Source: Streptomyces sp. NBC_01754 (GTDB lineage: Bacteria > Actinomycetota > Actinomycetes > Streptomycetales > Streptomycetaceae). From it: a stretch of DNA of 64,000 bases. Under the pieces are notes generated by a model. It did not search any database. It saw nothing but the letters and a program-made list of their open reading frames with translations, and was not told where the DNA came from. The stretch is from NCBI RefSeq assembly GCF_035918015.1, contig NZ_CP109132.1, positions 6,324,001 to 6,388,000 on the forward strand, written 5' to 3'. Position 1 is the stretch's first letter; each line of letters begins with the position of its first letter. This document shows positions 21,102-30,155 of this stretch, piece after piece. Position numbers and translations under genes: made by a program.

Positions 21102-21477
21102 CCCCTCGCCCGCCGTGGCCGCCGCCATCGAGGGCGAACTCCGCCTCCTCGACCCGGTCGTCCGGTCCTCGGCCGAACTGCTGGCCACGATGCTGCACCC
21201 CGACTTCCGGGAGATCGGCACCAGTGGCCGGCTCTGGGACCGGGACAGCATCATCGCGGAACTGACCGCACCCGACCCGGACGCCCCGCGTCCGGGTCCG
21301 CTGACCGCCTCACGGATGTGCGGCGAGCAGCTCGCCGGCGACCTGGTGCACCTGACCTTCGACACGGAGACCCGGGGGCTGCGCTCGCACCGCAGTTCGC
21401 TGTGGCGGCTGACCGAGAGCGGCTGGCGCCTCTACTTCCACCAGGCCACGCCGTTCACCGACGACCCGTTCGCCTAG
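21094..21477 (+). CDS. DUF4440/NTF2-like protein
   Basis: 127 residues from GTG 21094, overlapping the DUF1697 stop (GTGACTGA). The pattern ELLATMLHPDFREIGTSGRLWDRD, then LTASRMCGEQLAGDLVHLTF and ending ESGWRLYFHQATPF, fits the cone-shaped NTF2/SnoaL fold of DUF4440. It has no obvious catalytic residues. Probably a small ligand-binding or orphan enzyme protein cotranscribed with DUF1697. Confidence 0.82.
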   Translation: MTDPSPAVAAAIEGELRLLDPVVRSSAELLATMLHPDFREIGTSGRLWDRDSIIAELTAPDPDAPRPGPLTASRMCGEQLAGDLVHLTFDTETRGLRSHRSSLWRLTESGWRLYFHQATPFTDDPFA

Positions 21478-22037
21478 ATTTCGCACGGCTGGGGAACAAC
21501 GGGCCGCACCTGACGTGCCGAGCCGCCGCACCCCGGGCCGAGGGCGGCGCCGTCCTGCCGCCGGGTAGCCCCGGCGCGAGGCGTCCCGGTGGGCCGGGCG
21601 GCTGATTCCGGCCAATCGGGGGTGCTCGCCGAACCGGTGGGAACCGGGTCCGCCAGGCCTTCCCGCGCGGCCGCCGACGCTCCCGGGCGTGCGGGCGGAG
21701 GCCCGGACCGGGCCGCCTGTGGACGTGTGGTTTCGCAACGCCGGCGGACCCGGGCCGTCGTCACGGGCCCGGTCCGTCCTTTGCAGTGGTTCGCGGACGG
21801 GCTCCGGCGGACGGGGATACGGAGGTGTCCGCCCGCCGCCTCGCCGCGCATCGGGGTTCACCGTCCGTTTCCCGTCACGGATCCGGGCGGGCCCCTTGTC
21901 ACCCGATCAAGCGGAGTCAAATATTCAGGCCGTGCGGTTGGCAGGTTCACGACCAGACCCACCTGGTGCGTGAACGACCGCACACCGTGGCCGCCCCACC
22001 CAGCGGTCCGTGACACCCCCCATCCATGGAGGACCCC
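21478..22037. other. 560-bp intergenic region before the streptogrisin gene
   Basis: No ORF with coding character was found on either strand. One imperfect hairpin lies at 21745-21776 (CGGACC..GGTCCG with GC-rich interior). The stretch from 21900 has lower GC (GGAGTCAAATATTCAGGC) and most likely carries the protease promoter, though no hexamer pair stands out. Confidence 0.45.
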
Positions 22038-22955
22038 ATGACCTTCAAGCGTCTCGCCCCCCTCAGCTCCCTCTCCAGACGCGCACGGCTCATCGCCGTC
22101 ACCTCCGGCCTGGTCGCCGCCGTCGGGCTCGCGGCTCCCAGCGCCATCGCCCAGCCCGCCCAGGACACCGCCGTGACCAAGGCGGCGCTCGCGGACGCCA
22201 GCACCGCCGTGCGCGGTGCCGACATCGCCGGGACCGCCTGGTACACCGACGCGGCGACCGGCAAGGTCGTCGTGACCGTCGACAGCACGGTCTCCGCGGC
22301 CGAGGTCGCCACGATCCAGAAGTCGGTCACCGACACCGGCGCGAAGATCGACATCAAGCACACCCCCGGCACGTTCAACAAACTCATCGCCGGCGGCGAG
22401 GCCATCTACACCGGCGGCGGACGCTGCTCCCTCGGCTTCAACGTCCGCAGCGGCAACACCTACTACGCGCTGACCGCGGGCCACTGCACCCAGATCGGCA
22501 GCACCTGGTACACCAACTCCGCCGGTACCGCGAGCCTCGGTTCGCGCGCGGGCTCCAGCTTCCCGGGCAACGACTACGGGATCATCCGGCACTCCAACTC
22601 CGCCAACGCGGACGGCCGGGTCTACCTCTACAACGGCAGCTACCAGGACATCACCTCGGCCGCCAACCCCTCGGTCGGCCAGGCGGTCAAGCGCAGCGGC
22701 TCCACCACCGGAGTCCACAGCGGCACGGTCACGGGCCTCAACGCGACCGTCAACTACGGCGGCGGCGACATCGTCTCCGGCCTGATCCAGACCAACGTCT
22801 GCGCCGAGCCCGGCGACAGCGGCGGCTCGCTCTTCGCGGGCAGCACCGCACTCGGCCTCACCTCGGGCGGCAGCGGCAACTGCTCCACGGGCGGCACCAC
22901 GTTCTTCCAGCCCGTGGTGGAAGCGCTGAACGCCTACGGCGTCCAGGTCTTCTGA
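22038..22955 (+). CDS. secreted streptogrisin-type serine protease (S1, alpha-lytic family)
   Basis: 305-residue prepro-protease. Signal peptide about 1-38 (SAIA), propeptide to residue 116, mature enzyme from I117 ([12 protein letters not shown]), 189 residues long. The triad is H149 (TAGHC), D179 (NDYGI) and S261 (PGDSGGSLF). Cys pairs 130/150 and 255/284 are expected. It is very close to Streptomyces griseus protease B/D in sequence pattern ([22 protein letters not shown]). ATG 22038 has GGAGG 5 bp upstream. It should be exported and self-activated. Confidence 0.94.
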   Translation: MTFKRLAPLSSLSRRARLIAVTSGLVAAVGLAAPSAIAQPAQDTAVTKAALADASTAVRGADIAGTAWYTDAATGKVVVTVDSTVSAAEVATIQKSVTDTGAKIDIKHTPGTFNKLIAGGEAIYTGGGRCSLGFNVRSGNTYYALTAGHCTQIGSTWYTNSAGTASLGSRAGSSFPGNDYGIIRHSNSANADGRVYLYNGSYQDITSAANPSVGQAVKRSGSTTGVHSGTVTGLNATVNYGGGDIVSGLIQTNVCAEPGDSGGSLFAGSTALGLTSGGSGNCSTGGTTFFQPVVEALNAYGVQVF

Positions 22956-23008
22956 GCCCCGGTACCCCAGGTCTCCGGGACCCACGCACCACCGACCCCC
23001 GCTCATCC

Positions 23009-23039
23009 GGCGGACCGCGCTTTCCGAGCGCGGTCCGCC
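23009..23039. terminator. terminator hairpin after streptogrisin gene
   Basis: GGCGGACCGCGCT-TTCCG-AGCGCGGTCCGCC, a perfect 13-bp stem with a 5-nt loop, 54 bp after the stop codon. Confidence 0.8.
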
Positions 23040-23145
23040 GTCGCGTTCGTTCAAGACCGGCGACGGCCCGGCCCGGCGGATGGCCCACCGGTCCGGTGGG
23101 GAAATGGACCACGGCCACGGGCCACCGCGTCCCTAGGCTCCCCCC

Positions 23146-23211
23146 ATGACCACGCACACCGGTACCACCCCGGGCCCCATGACCACGCACACCGGAACCA
23201 CCCCGGGCAGG
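23146..23211 (+). repeat. tandem duplication of a start-codon unit
   Basis: Two 33-bp units, each beginning ATGACCACGCACACCGG. The first 30 bp differ at one base (GGT/GGA) and the last codon differs (CCC/AGG). Each unit encodes [10 protein letters not shown] plus one residue. Confidence 0.9.
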
Positions 23212-23811
23212 ACGGCCGTCGACTTCTACTTCGACCCGGCCTGCCCGTTCGCCTGGATCGCCTCCCGCTGGATACTGGAGGTCGAGCAGCGGCGCGCCGT
23301 CGAACTCCGCTTCCACGTCATGAGTCTCCACCTGCACAACGCCGGCAACGAACTCCCCGGCTGGTACCGCGATCTGATCGACCGGTCGATCGGCCCGGTA
23401 CGGGTCGCCGCCGCGGCGGCGACCGGCCACGGACCGGGCGTCCTGCGCGAGCTCTACACCGCCCTGGGCTCCCGCATCCACCAGCAGGGACGCGAGGACT
23501 TCGACACCGTCACCGCCGAGGCCCTCGCCGAACTGGGCCTGCCCGCCGCCCTGGCGGACGCCGCGCACACCGAGACCCACGACGACGCCGTCCGCCGCAG
23601 CCACGACCGGGGCAAGGACCCCGCGGCCGGCTCCTACGTGGGGACGCCCACCCTCCACATCGACGGGGCCGTCTGGTTCGGGCCGGTGCTGAACGCGGTC
23701 CCCCGGGGCGAGGAGGCGGCGCGGCTCTTCGACAGCGTCCGGACCCTCGCCGGCCACCCCGGCTTCTTCGAGCTGAAGCGGTCCCGCACCGGCGGCCTCG
23801 ACCGCGGCTGA
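23146..23811 (+). CDS. DsbA-family thioredoxin-fold protein (mycothiol-dependent nitroreductase-like)
   Basis: 221 residues. The thioredoxin-fold start [17 protein letters not shown], with a single active-site Cys in the CPFAW motif, matches the Rv2466c-type mycothiol-dependent reductase family. The end ([23 protein letters not shown]) is the conserved cis-Pro/substrate region. It is cytoplasmic, with no signal peptide. The first 22 codons are a tandem duplication of an 11-codon unit that includes the start codon (23146-23178 and 23179-23211), so either ATG could serve. The second gives 210 residues, closer to typical length. Confidence 0.85.
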   Translation: MTTHTGTTPGPMTTHTGTTPGRTAVDFYFDPACPFAWIASRWILEVEQRRAVELRFHVMSLHLHNAGNELPGWYRDLIDRSIGPVRVAAAAATGHGPGVLRELYTALGSRIHQQGREDFDTVTAEALAELGLPAALADAAHTETHDDAVRRSHDRGKDPAAGSYVGTPTLHIDGAVWFGPVLNAVPRGEEAARLFDSVRTLAGHPGFFELKRSRTGGLDRG

Positions 23812-23817
23812 ACCGGC

Positions 23818-24570
23818 CTACGCGCTCAGCGACCCCGTCCCGGCCGGCAGGGCGCACGCCTCGGCGTACCGGGTCAGCAGCAGCCGGGCGAGGGCGGGGG
23901 ACGCGCCCAGCACCCCGGAGAGCACATCGGCCCCCGCCGCGCCCGCGGCGATGCGGTCCGGGAGGCGGCCGGGGGCGATGACGTACGGGGCCACCGCCAC
24001 CCGCCGCACCCCCTCGGCCCGCAGGGTCCGCACCGCGTCGGCGGTACGGGGAAGGGAGGCGGAGGCGAACGCAGGCCGCACGGCGCACCAACCGGTGTGC
24101 CGCAGCTCCCGCGCGATTTCAGCGATCACTGCGATCGCCTCCGGGTCTGTGGAGCCCGCCGAGGCCAGGACCAGCCCCGTCGAGCCCTTGTCTGCGGGGG
24201 AGAGCCCCGCCTCGTACAGCCGCTGCTCCAGCGCCGCGTTCAGCAGCGGGGACGGGCCGAGGACCTCGGCCTGCCGGATCCGCAGCCGCGGCAGCCGGGT
24301 CCGGGCCTCACGCAGCACCGACGGGATGTCCGACTTGGCGTGGAAGGCGCGGGTGAGCAGCAGCGGCAGGGCGGTGACCTCGCCCGCACCGTCCGCGGCC
24401 AGCCGCTTCAGAACCCGGGGCACCGACGGGGCGTTGAACTCCAGGAAACCCGTCTCCACCCGCAGTCCGGGCCGCAGCGCCCGTACCCGCGCGGCGAGCG
24501 CGTGCACGGTCGTCGCGTGCCGCGGGTCGCGGCTGCCGTGGGCGATGACGAGGAGGACCGGCGCGGTCAT
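23818..24570 (-). CDS. sirohydrochlorin chelatase (CbiX/SirB-like)
   Basis: 250 residues with two CbiX-type halves. The first starts LLVIAHGSRDPRHA (metal-binding His) and contains ALPLLLTRAFHAKSD (second His). The second half (LVLASAGSTDPEAIAVI, VAPYVIAPGRLPDRI) is the degenerate repeat. It inserts ferrous iron into sirohydrochlorin to make siroheme, the cofactor of the sulfite reductase encoded at the other end of this block. It lies 7 bp after ssuC on the same strand, so it is probably the last gene of the sulfur operon. Confidence 0.9.
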   Translation of the reverse strand: MTAPVLLVIAHGSRDPRHATTVHALAARVRALRPGLRVETGFLEFNAPSVPRVLKRLAADGAGEVTALPLLLTRAFHAKSDIPSVLREARTRLPRLRIRQAEVLGPSPLLNAALEQRLYEAGLSPADKGSTGLVLASAGSTDPEAIAVIAEIARELRHTGWCAVRPAFASASLPRTADAVRTLRAEGVRRVAVAPYVIAPGRLPDRIAAGAAGADVLSGVLGASPALARLLLTRYAEACALPAGTGSLSA

Positions 24571-24577
24571 GTCGGGC

Positions 24578-25456
24578 TCAGCTCCTGACGAGGAGTCCGC
24601 GGCCGCGCAACACCCGCCGCTCCAGCGGGCTGAAGATCAGCAGATCGATCGCGATACCGACGAACAGGATGAGCAGGATCGCCAGGAAGATGCCCGGCAT
24701 GTCGAAGTTGTTGCGGCCGTTCTCCAGCAACTGCCCGAGTCCCAGGCCCAGTTCGGGTGAGGACGCGATGATCTCCGCGGCCATCAGCGAGCGCCAGGAG
24801 AACGCCCATCCCTGCTTGAGCCCGGCCAGGTAGCCCGGCAGAGCGGCGGGCAGGACGATGTGCCAGGTCCCGCGCAGCCCGGTCGCACCGATCGTGCGGC
24901 CCGCGCGCAGGAACAACGGTGGCACCTGGTCCACTCCGGAGACCAGACCGTTGGCCACCGACGGCACCGCGCCCAGCAGGATCACCGCGTACATCATCTT
25001 GTCGTCGAGACCGAGCCAGATCACCGCCGGGGCCACCCACGCCACCGAGGGCAGGGACTGGAGCCCCGACAGGATGGGGCCGATCGCGGCCCGGACCACC
25101 CTCACCCGGGCCACCAGCAGACCCAGCGGCGTACCGATCGCCACGGCCAGCAGGAAGCCGAGCAGACCGCGTGACACGCTCGTCCAGACGACGTCGAGCA
25201 GCGTGCCCTTCAGCCACATGTCGCGCGCGCTGTCCCAGACCGCGGACGGCGGCGGCAGCTTGTAGTCGTCGGTGACCTTGCCCCAGACCAGCAGCTGCCA
25301 GACGAGGACCACCAGGACCACCGCGACCACCGGCGGCAGGATCTTGGTGACCAGCACCTCGCGGAAAGGGGTCCGCCGCACTTGGACGGCGTCCAGGGCG
25401 TCCAGCCCGGCCTCGAGCCCGGCCAGATCGTCGGACTTGGTGTCAGTGCTGGCCAT
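24578..25456 (-). CDS. ssuC: aliphatic sulfonate ABC transporter permease
   Basis: 292 residues with about six membrane segments (PPVVAVVLVVLVWQLLVW, GLLGFLLAVAIGTPLGLLVA and GIFLAILLILFVGIAIDLLI among them). The permease EAA-type loop is GATGLRGTWHIVLPAALPGYLAGL. It belongs to the SsuC/TauC family, with substrate preference inferred from the sulfur-gene context. ATG 25456 (MASTDTKSDD) overlaps the 3' end of ssuB by 14 bp, so translation is coupled. Confidence 0.9.
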   Translation of the reverse strand: MASTDTKSDDLAGLEAGLDALDAVQVRRTPFREVLVTKILPPVVAVVLVVLVWQLLVWGKVTDDYKLPPPSAVWDSARDMWLKGTLLDVVWTSVSRGLLGFLLAVAIGTPLGLLVARVRVVRAAIGPILSGLQSLPSVAWVAPAVIWLGLDDKMMYAVILLGAVPSVANGLVSGVDQVPPLFLRAGRTIGATGLRGTWHIVLPAALPGYLAGLKQGWAFSWRSLMAAEIIASSPELGLGLGQLLENGRNNFDMPGIFLAILLILFVGIAIDLLIFSPLERRVLRGRGLLVRS

Positions 25457-26234
25457 GGCGGCGGATCTCCCCACGCAGTTGTTCGGTGATCTCGACGGAC
25501 AGCTCCGCCACGGCGGTGTCCTCGATACGGCGTGGCTGCTCGATGCCGACCGTCCACTCACGGGCGATCCGGCCGGGCCGTGACGACAGCAGCACGACCC
25601 GCTGGGCGAGCCGTACCGCCTCCCGCACGTTGTGGGTGACGAAGAGCACCGAGGCGTTCGTCTCCCGCCAGATACGGGTCAGTTCGTCGTGCAGCACATC
25701 GCGGGTGATGGCGTCGAGCGCGGCGAACGGCTCGTCCATCAGCAGCAGTTCGCTGTCCTGGGCGAGCGCCCGGGCCATCGCCACCCGCTGCCGCATACCG
25801 CCCGAGAGTTCGTGCACCCGCTTCCCGTACGCCCCGCCCAGGCGTACGAGTTCCAGCAGCCGTTCCGCCTCCGTACGGCGATCCGTCTTGGCCACCCCGC
25901 GCAGCCGCAGGGCGAGTTCGATGTTCTTGCCGGCGGTCAGCCACGGGAACAGGGCGTGCTCCTGGAACATCAGGGCCGGCCGGCCGCCGGGGGTCTCGAT
26001 GGACCCCGCGCTCGGGCGGTCCAGCCCCGCCACCAGGTTGAGCAGGGTCGACTTACCGCACCCGGAGGCTCCCAGGAGGGTGACGAACTCGCCCGGGGCG
26101 ACATCGAGCGTGATGTCGTCCAGGACCAGCTGCCGCCCCGCGGGTCCGTCGAAGGACTTGGACACGTGTGTGATGCGAGCGGCGTGCTCGACCGACGCAC
26201 GGTCCTCGGCCTTGGTGAGGGTGGTGGTCGCCAT
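25443..26234 (-). CDS. ssuB: aliphatic sulfonate ABC transporter ATP-binding protein
   Basis: 263 residues. Walker A LLGASGCGKSTLL, Q-loop MFQEHALFPW, signature ELSGGMRQRVAMARAL, Walker B ELLLMDEPFAALD and H-loop FVTHNVREAV are all intact. The family (SsuB/TauB) powers import of sulfonates or taurine. ATG 26234 is chosen because AGGAGG lies 8 bp upstream. A GTG three codons earlier overlaps that RBS. Confidence 0.92.
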   Translation of the reverse strand: MATTTLTKAEDRASVEHAARITHVSKSFDGPAGRQLVLDDITLDVAPGEFVTLLGASGCGKSTLLNLVAGLDRPSAGSIETPGGRPALMFQEHALFPWLTAGKNIELALRLRGVAKTDRRTEAERLLELVRLGGAYGKRVHELSGGMRQRVAMARALAQDSELLLMDEPFAALDAITRDVLHDELTRIWRETNASVLFVTHNVREAVRLAQRVVLLSSRPGRIAREWTVGIEQPRRIEDTAVAELSVEITEQLRGEIRRHGQH

Positions 26235-26310
26235 GGTCGTCACCTCCTGGGAATCTGGGGATCTGGGGGAAGTCGGAGAATCTCGGGGATCCGGCCGCGG
26301 GCCGGACGGA

Positions 26311-27420
26311 CTACCCGGCGCCGAGACCGGCGTCGGAGACCTCGGACCCGCCGGCGGCCCTGAGGATCTTGTTCAGCGGCCTCAGGTCGTAGATGCCCTT
26401 GAGATCCGGGTCCTCCAGCAGTCCGGCGTCCACCGCGTGCCGGGCCTGCGCCTCCAGGGTGGCGGCCAGCGGGTCGTCCGTGACCTCGATGGACTCCCAG
26501 GCCGGGTCGAGGACTTCGGCGGGCAGGGGTTTGCCGCTCAGCTTCTCCAGAGCGGCGTTGGCCGACGCCTTGGCCTTCTCCGGGTTGGCGTTGATCCACT
26601 TGTTGGTGTTCACCGTGCCGCGCAGCACCGCCTCGACGACGTCCGGGTGCTCGGTGAGGAACTTCTGCGACACGATGATGTTCGTGATCACGAACTGGTC
26701 GTCCGGCCACAGCGTCGACTCGTCCAGCAGCACCTTCGCGCCCTCGGCGACCAGCTTGGACGCCGTCGGCTCGGGCACCCACGCGCCGTCCAGGGAACCG
26801 GACCTGTAGGCGTCCGGGGTCACCTTGTTGTCCGAGCGGACCACGGAGACGTCGCCCTTGCCGCTCTGCGCGTCGACCTTCCAGCCCTTCTCCGCCACCC
26901 AGTGCAGGAAGGCCACGTCCTGGGTGTTGCCCAGCTGCGGGGTGGCGATCCTCCTGCCCTTGAGATCGTCCGGCGTCCTGATCTTCTCCGGGTCGACGAC
27001 CAGCTTCACGCCGCCCGAGGCCGAACCGCCGATGATGCGCAGACCCTGGCCCCTGGACTTGGTGTACCCGTTGATCGAGGGCGAGGGGCCGATGAAGCCG
27101 ATGTCGATCGAGCCCGCGTTGAGCGCCTCGATCTCGGAAGGCCCGGCGTTGAAGGTCGAGGGCTTCACCGAGGTGCCGCCCAGCTCCTCGGCTATGAGGC
27201 CTTCCTCGATACCGACCAGGGCGGTGGCATGGGTGAGGTTCGGGAAGTAGCCGATTCTCACGCTGTCGGTGGAGAGCTTCTCGCCGACGGCGGAGGTCTT
27301 CCGTGTGTCGTCCTCCTCCGCCTCGGAGCCGTAGCCGCAGGCGGTCAGGGCGACGGCGAGCAGGGGCAGGGCGGCGGCAGCGGCGAGGCCGCGGCGAAGG
27401 GTGGTGCGAGGGGCTGGCAC
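26311..27420 (-). CDS. ssuA: aliphatic sulfonate ABC transporter substrate-binding lipoprotein
   Basis: 369 residues from GTG 27420. Lipoprotein signal with lipobox LTAC, Cys at residue 28 (LTACGYGS). The mature part fits the SsuA/NMT1 clamshell (VRIGYFPNLTHATALVGIEEG, DIGFIGPSPSINGY, VKLVVDPEK, WVPEPTASKLV). It captures sulfonates outside the membrane for SsuBC. RBS-like GAGGAAA precedes the start. The region upstream to cysN (27421-27686) carries a dispersed repeat. Confidence 0.9.
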   Translation of the reverse strand: MPAPRTTLRRGLAAAAALPLLAVALTACGYGSEAEEDDTRKTSAVGEKLSTDSVRIGYFPNLTHATALVGIEEGLIAEELGGTSVKPSTFNAGPSEIEALNAGSIDIGFIGPSPSINGYTKSRGQGLRIIGGSASGGVKLVVDPEKIRTPDDLKGRRIATPQLGNTQDVAFLHWVAEKGWKVDAQSGKGDVSVVRSDNKVTPDAYRSGSLDGAWVPEPTASKLVAEGAKVLLDESTLWPDDQFVITNIIVSQKFLTEHPDVVEAVLRGTVNTNKWINANPEKAKASANAALEKLSGKPLPAEVLDPAWESIEVTDDPLAATLEAQARHAVDAGLLEDPDLKGIYDLRPLNKILRAAGGSEVSDAGLGAG

Positions 27421-27578
27421 GTGAGGGTTTCCTCTCGTCGGCCCGGTCTCACATCCCTGGGGCGTGCGGGGGTGCGGCCGGGTCGTCGGCTGGTCGTCTT
27501 CGTCTGACACGGTGGTGCGGGCGGGCGCGCAGGCAGTGCGCGTACGTCATGCCGCACATCGACCGACCCCGCCCCGGC

Positions 27579-27622
27579 CTCTCCCGAGCTCTCGGTTTCG
27601 CCCGACCGGGGGGTACCCCCAC
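27579..27622 (-). repeat. dispersed 44-bp repeat, copy 2, between cysN and ssuA
   Basis: Reverse-complement orientation of the element inside kbl (777-820). On the minus strand it begins GTGGGGGTACCCCCC and ends CTCGGGAGAG, with the shared core CCGAGAGC. Its position between cysN and ssuA suggests an RNA hairpin that could separate expression of the two sub-operons (inference). Confidence 0.65.
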
Positions 27623-27686
27623 CCGTGGGGGCCGCTGCCTGCGCGGCCGCCCTCCTTCGCGAAGGCCGAGCAGAAGTCCGTACCCA

Positions 27687-29030
27687 TCAGAAATCCCACT
27701 CCGCGTCCTCGGCCGAGGTGTTCTCGGTCTCCCGGGAGTCCACGGCGGCGAACGAGGCGCCCGCCATGCCGGCCGTCAGCGTGGTGCCGTCGGACGGGTC
27801 GATCAGCAGGAAGGAGCCGGTGCGCCGGGAGGCCGCGTAGGCGTCGAGCGCGAGCGGTTCGGCGGTGCGCAGCACGACCCGGCCGATGTCGTTGGCGACC
27901 AGTTCCCCGGGGGCCGGGTGCTGGGAGAGGTCTTCCAGGGTGAGCCGCGAGGGGATCTCCCTGACGATCGCCTTCACCGTGCGGGTGGTGTGCTTGAGCA
28001 GCACCCGCTGTCCCACGGCGAGCGGCCGGTCCGCCACGTGGCAGACCGTCGCCTCGACGTCCTGGGTGGTGCCCGGCGCGTCGGCGAGCGGCGCGATGAG
28101 GTCACCGCGCGAGATGTCGAGGTCGTCCTGGAGCCGCAGCGTGACGGACTGGGGGGCCCAGGCGACGTCGACGCTCTCACCGAGTGCGTCGATGCCGGCG
28201 ACGACCGACGTGCGGCCCGAGGGCAGGACGGTGACGCTCTCTCCCACCCGGAGCACACCGGAGGCGATCTGCCCCGCGTACCCCCGGTAGTCGGGGTGCT
28301 CGGCGGTCTGCGGGCGGATCACGTACTGGACGGGGAAGCGGGCCGGGCACTCGGTCAGGTCGTGGCTGACCGGCACGGTCTCCAGGTGCTCCAGCACGGT
28401 CGGGCCGCCGTACCAGTCCATGTGGGCGGACGGCTCCACCACGTTGTCCCCGGCCAGCGCCGAGATCGGGATCGCGGTGATCTCCGGGACGCCCAGCGAG
28501 CCGGCGTACGCGGTGAACTCCTTCGCCGTCGCGGCGAAGACCGGCTCCGCGTAGTCCACGAGGTCCATCTTGTTGACGGCGAGGACGACGTGCGGGACCC
28601 GCAGGAGCGCGGCGACGGCGGCGTGCCGGCGGGTCTGCTCGACGACGCCGTTGCGGGCGTCGACGAGGACGACGGCGAGCTCGGCGGTGGAGGCGCCGGT
28701 GACCATGTTGCGGGTGTACTGCACATGGCCGGGGGTGTCCGCGAGGATGAAGCGGCGCCGGGGCGTGGCGAAGTAGCGGTAGGCCACGTCGATGGTGATG
28801 CCCTGCTCGCGTTCCGCACGCAGCCCGTCGGTCAGCAGCGCGAGGTCGGGGGCTTCCTGACCGCGGTTGCGCGAGGCGTGCTCGACGGCTTCGAGCTGGT
28901 CGGTGAGGACGGACTTGGAGTCGTGCAGGAGACGCCCGACGAGGGTGGACTTGCCGTCGTCGACGGAGCCGGCCGTGGCGAACCGCAGAAGGGTGGTGGC
29001 CGACAGCTGTTCAGGGGTGGTGATGGTCAT
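27687..29030 (-). CDS. cysN: sulfate adenylyltransferase subunit 1 (GTPase)
   Basis: 447 residues. GTP-binding motifs are GSVDDGKSTLVGRL (G1), ADTPGHVQY (G3) and AVNKMDLVDY (G4), followed by EF-Tu-like barrels. Regulates the ATP sulfurylase CysD, which makes APS from sulfate and ATP. It lacks the C-terminal APS-kinase domain of CysNC fusions, since APS kinase is the separate cysC gene here. The intergenic gap to cysD is 189 bp and GC-rich without a clear feature. Confidence 0.95.
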   Translation of the reverse strand: MTITTPEQLSATTLLRFATAGSVDDGKSTLVGRLLHDSKSVLTDQLEAVEHASRNRGQEAPDLALLTDGLRAEREQGITIDVAYRYFATPRRRFILADTPGHVQYTRNMVTGASTAELAVVLVDARNGVVEQTRRHAAVAALLRVPHVVLAVNKMDLVDYAEPVFAATAKEFTAYAGSLGVPEITAIPISALAGDNVVEPSAHMDWYGGPTVLEHLETVPVSHDLTECPARFPVQYVIRPQTAEHPDYRGYAGQIASGVLRVGESVTVLPSGRTSVVAGIDALGESVDVAWAPQSVTLRLQDDLDISRGDLIAPLADAPGTTQDVEATVCHVADRPLAVGQRVLLKHTTRTVKAIVREIPSRLTLEDLSQHPAPGELVANDIGRVVLRTAEPLALDAYAASRRTGSFLLIDPSDGTTLTAGMAGASFAAVDSRETENTSAEDAEWDF

Positions 29031-29219
29031 GGCGGGCCTCTCGGACGGTCAGGCCGGTCGGGGAACGGGGCGGGTCTGGTGGACGGAGGTACCTGCCTCG
29101 CCCTGTCGGGCGGGGCGGGGGCGTCGCGGGGTGGGAGGCGGGCGGGGCCGCGGCCGGCCGGACCGTCCCCGCCCGGGCGGACGCCTGGCGGGGCGGGTGG
29201 TGTCAGCCGGCCGGGACCC

Positions 29220-30155
29220 TCAGAAGTACCCCTCGCGCTTGCGGTCCTCCATCGCGGCCTCGGACATCTTGTCGTCGGCGCGGGTGGCGCCGCGTTCGGT
29301 GAGCCGGGAGGCGGCGATCTCGGTGATCACGGCGTCCAGGGTGGTGGCGTCGGAGTCGACGGCGCCGGTGCAGGACATGTCGCCTACGGTGCGGTACCGG
29401 ACCTGGCGCCGCTGGACGTCCTCGTGGTCCTTGGGGCCGCCCCAGCCGCCGGCGGTGAGCCACATGCCGTTGCGGTCGAAGACCTCGCGCTCGTGGGCGA
29501 AGTAGATCGCGGGGAGTTCGATGCCCTCCCGTGCGATGTACTGCCAGACGTCCAGCTCGGTCCAGTTGGAGATCGGGAAGACGCGGACGTGTTCACCGGC
29601 GGCGTGGCGGCCGTTGTAGAGCTGCCAGAGCTCGGGGCGCTGGCGACGCGGGTCCCACTGGGAGAACTCGTCGCGCAGGGAGAACACCCGCTCCTTGGCG
29701 CGGGCCTTCTCCTCGTCCCGGCGGCCGCCGCCGAAGACGGCGTCGAAGCGGTGGTGCTGGATGGCCTCGGTGAGCGGAACCGTCTGGAGCGGGTTGCGGG
29801 TGCCGTCGGGACGCTCGCGCAGGGTCCCGTTGTCGATGTAGTCCTGCACGGAGGCCACGTGCAGGCGCAGCCCGTGCTTCTCGACGGTGCGGTCGCGGTG
29901 GTCCAGGACCTCCGGGAAGTTGTGCCCGGTGTCGACGTGCAGCAGGGAGAAGGGGATCGGGGCCGGGGCGAACGCCTTCAGCGCCAGGTGCAGCATCAGG
30001 ATCGAGTCCTTGCCGCCGGAGAAGAGGATCACCGGCCGCTCGAACTCACCCGCCACCTCACGGAAGATGTGCACCGCCTCCGACTCGAGTGAGTCCAGGT
30101 GGCTGAGTGCGTACGGGTGGTCGGTGCCCTCCGGCACGGTGATGACGGTGCTCAC
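29220..30155 (-). CDS. cysD: sulfate adenylyltransferase subunit 2
   Basis: 311 residues from GTG 30155, overlapping the cysC stop by 4 bp (GTGA). The PP-loop ATP site is PVILFSGGKDSILMLHLAL. Family signatures are LHVDTGHNFPEVL, VFGGGRRDEEKARAKER and FPISNWTELDVWQYI, ending in the typical RKREGYF. Catalyses APS formation with CysN. Cytoplasmic. Confidence 0.95.
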   Translation of the reverse strand: MSTVITVPEGTDHPYALSHLDSLESEAVHIFREVAGEFERPVILFSGGKDSILMLHLALKAFAPAPIPFSLLHVDTGHNFPEVLDHRDRTVEKHGLRLHVASVQDYIDNGTLRERPDGTRNPLQTVPLTEAIQHHRFDAVFGGGRRDEEKARAKERVFSLRDEFSQWDPRRQRPELWQLYNGRHAAGEHVRVFPISNWTELDVWQYIAREGIELPAIYFAHEREVFDRNGMWLTAGGWGGPKDHEDVQRRQVRYRTVGDMSCTGAVDSDATTLDAVITEIAASRLTERGATRADDKMSEAAMEDRKREGYF

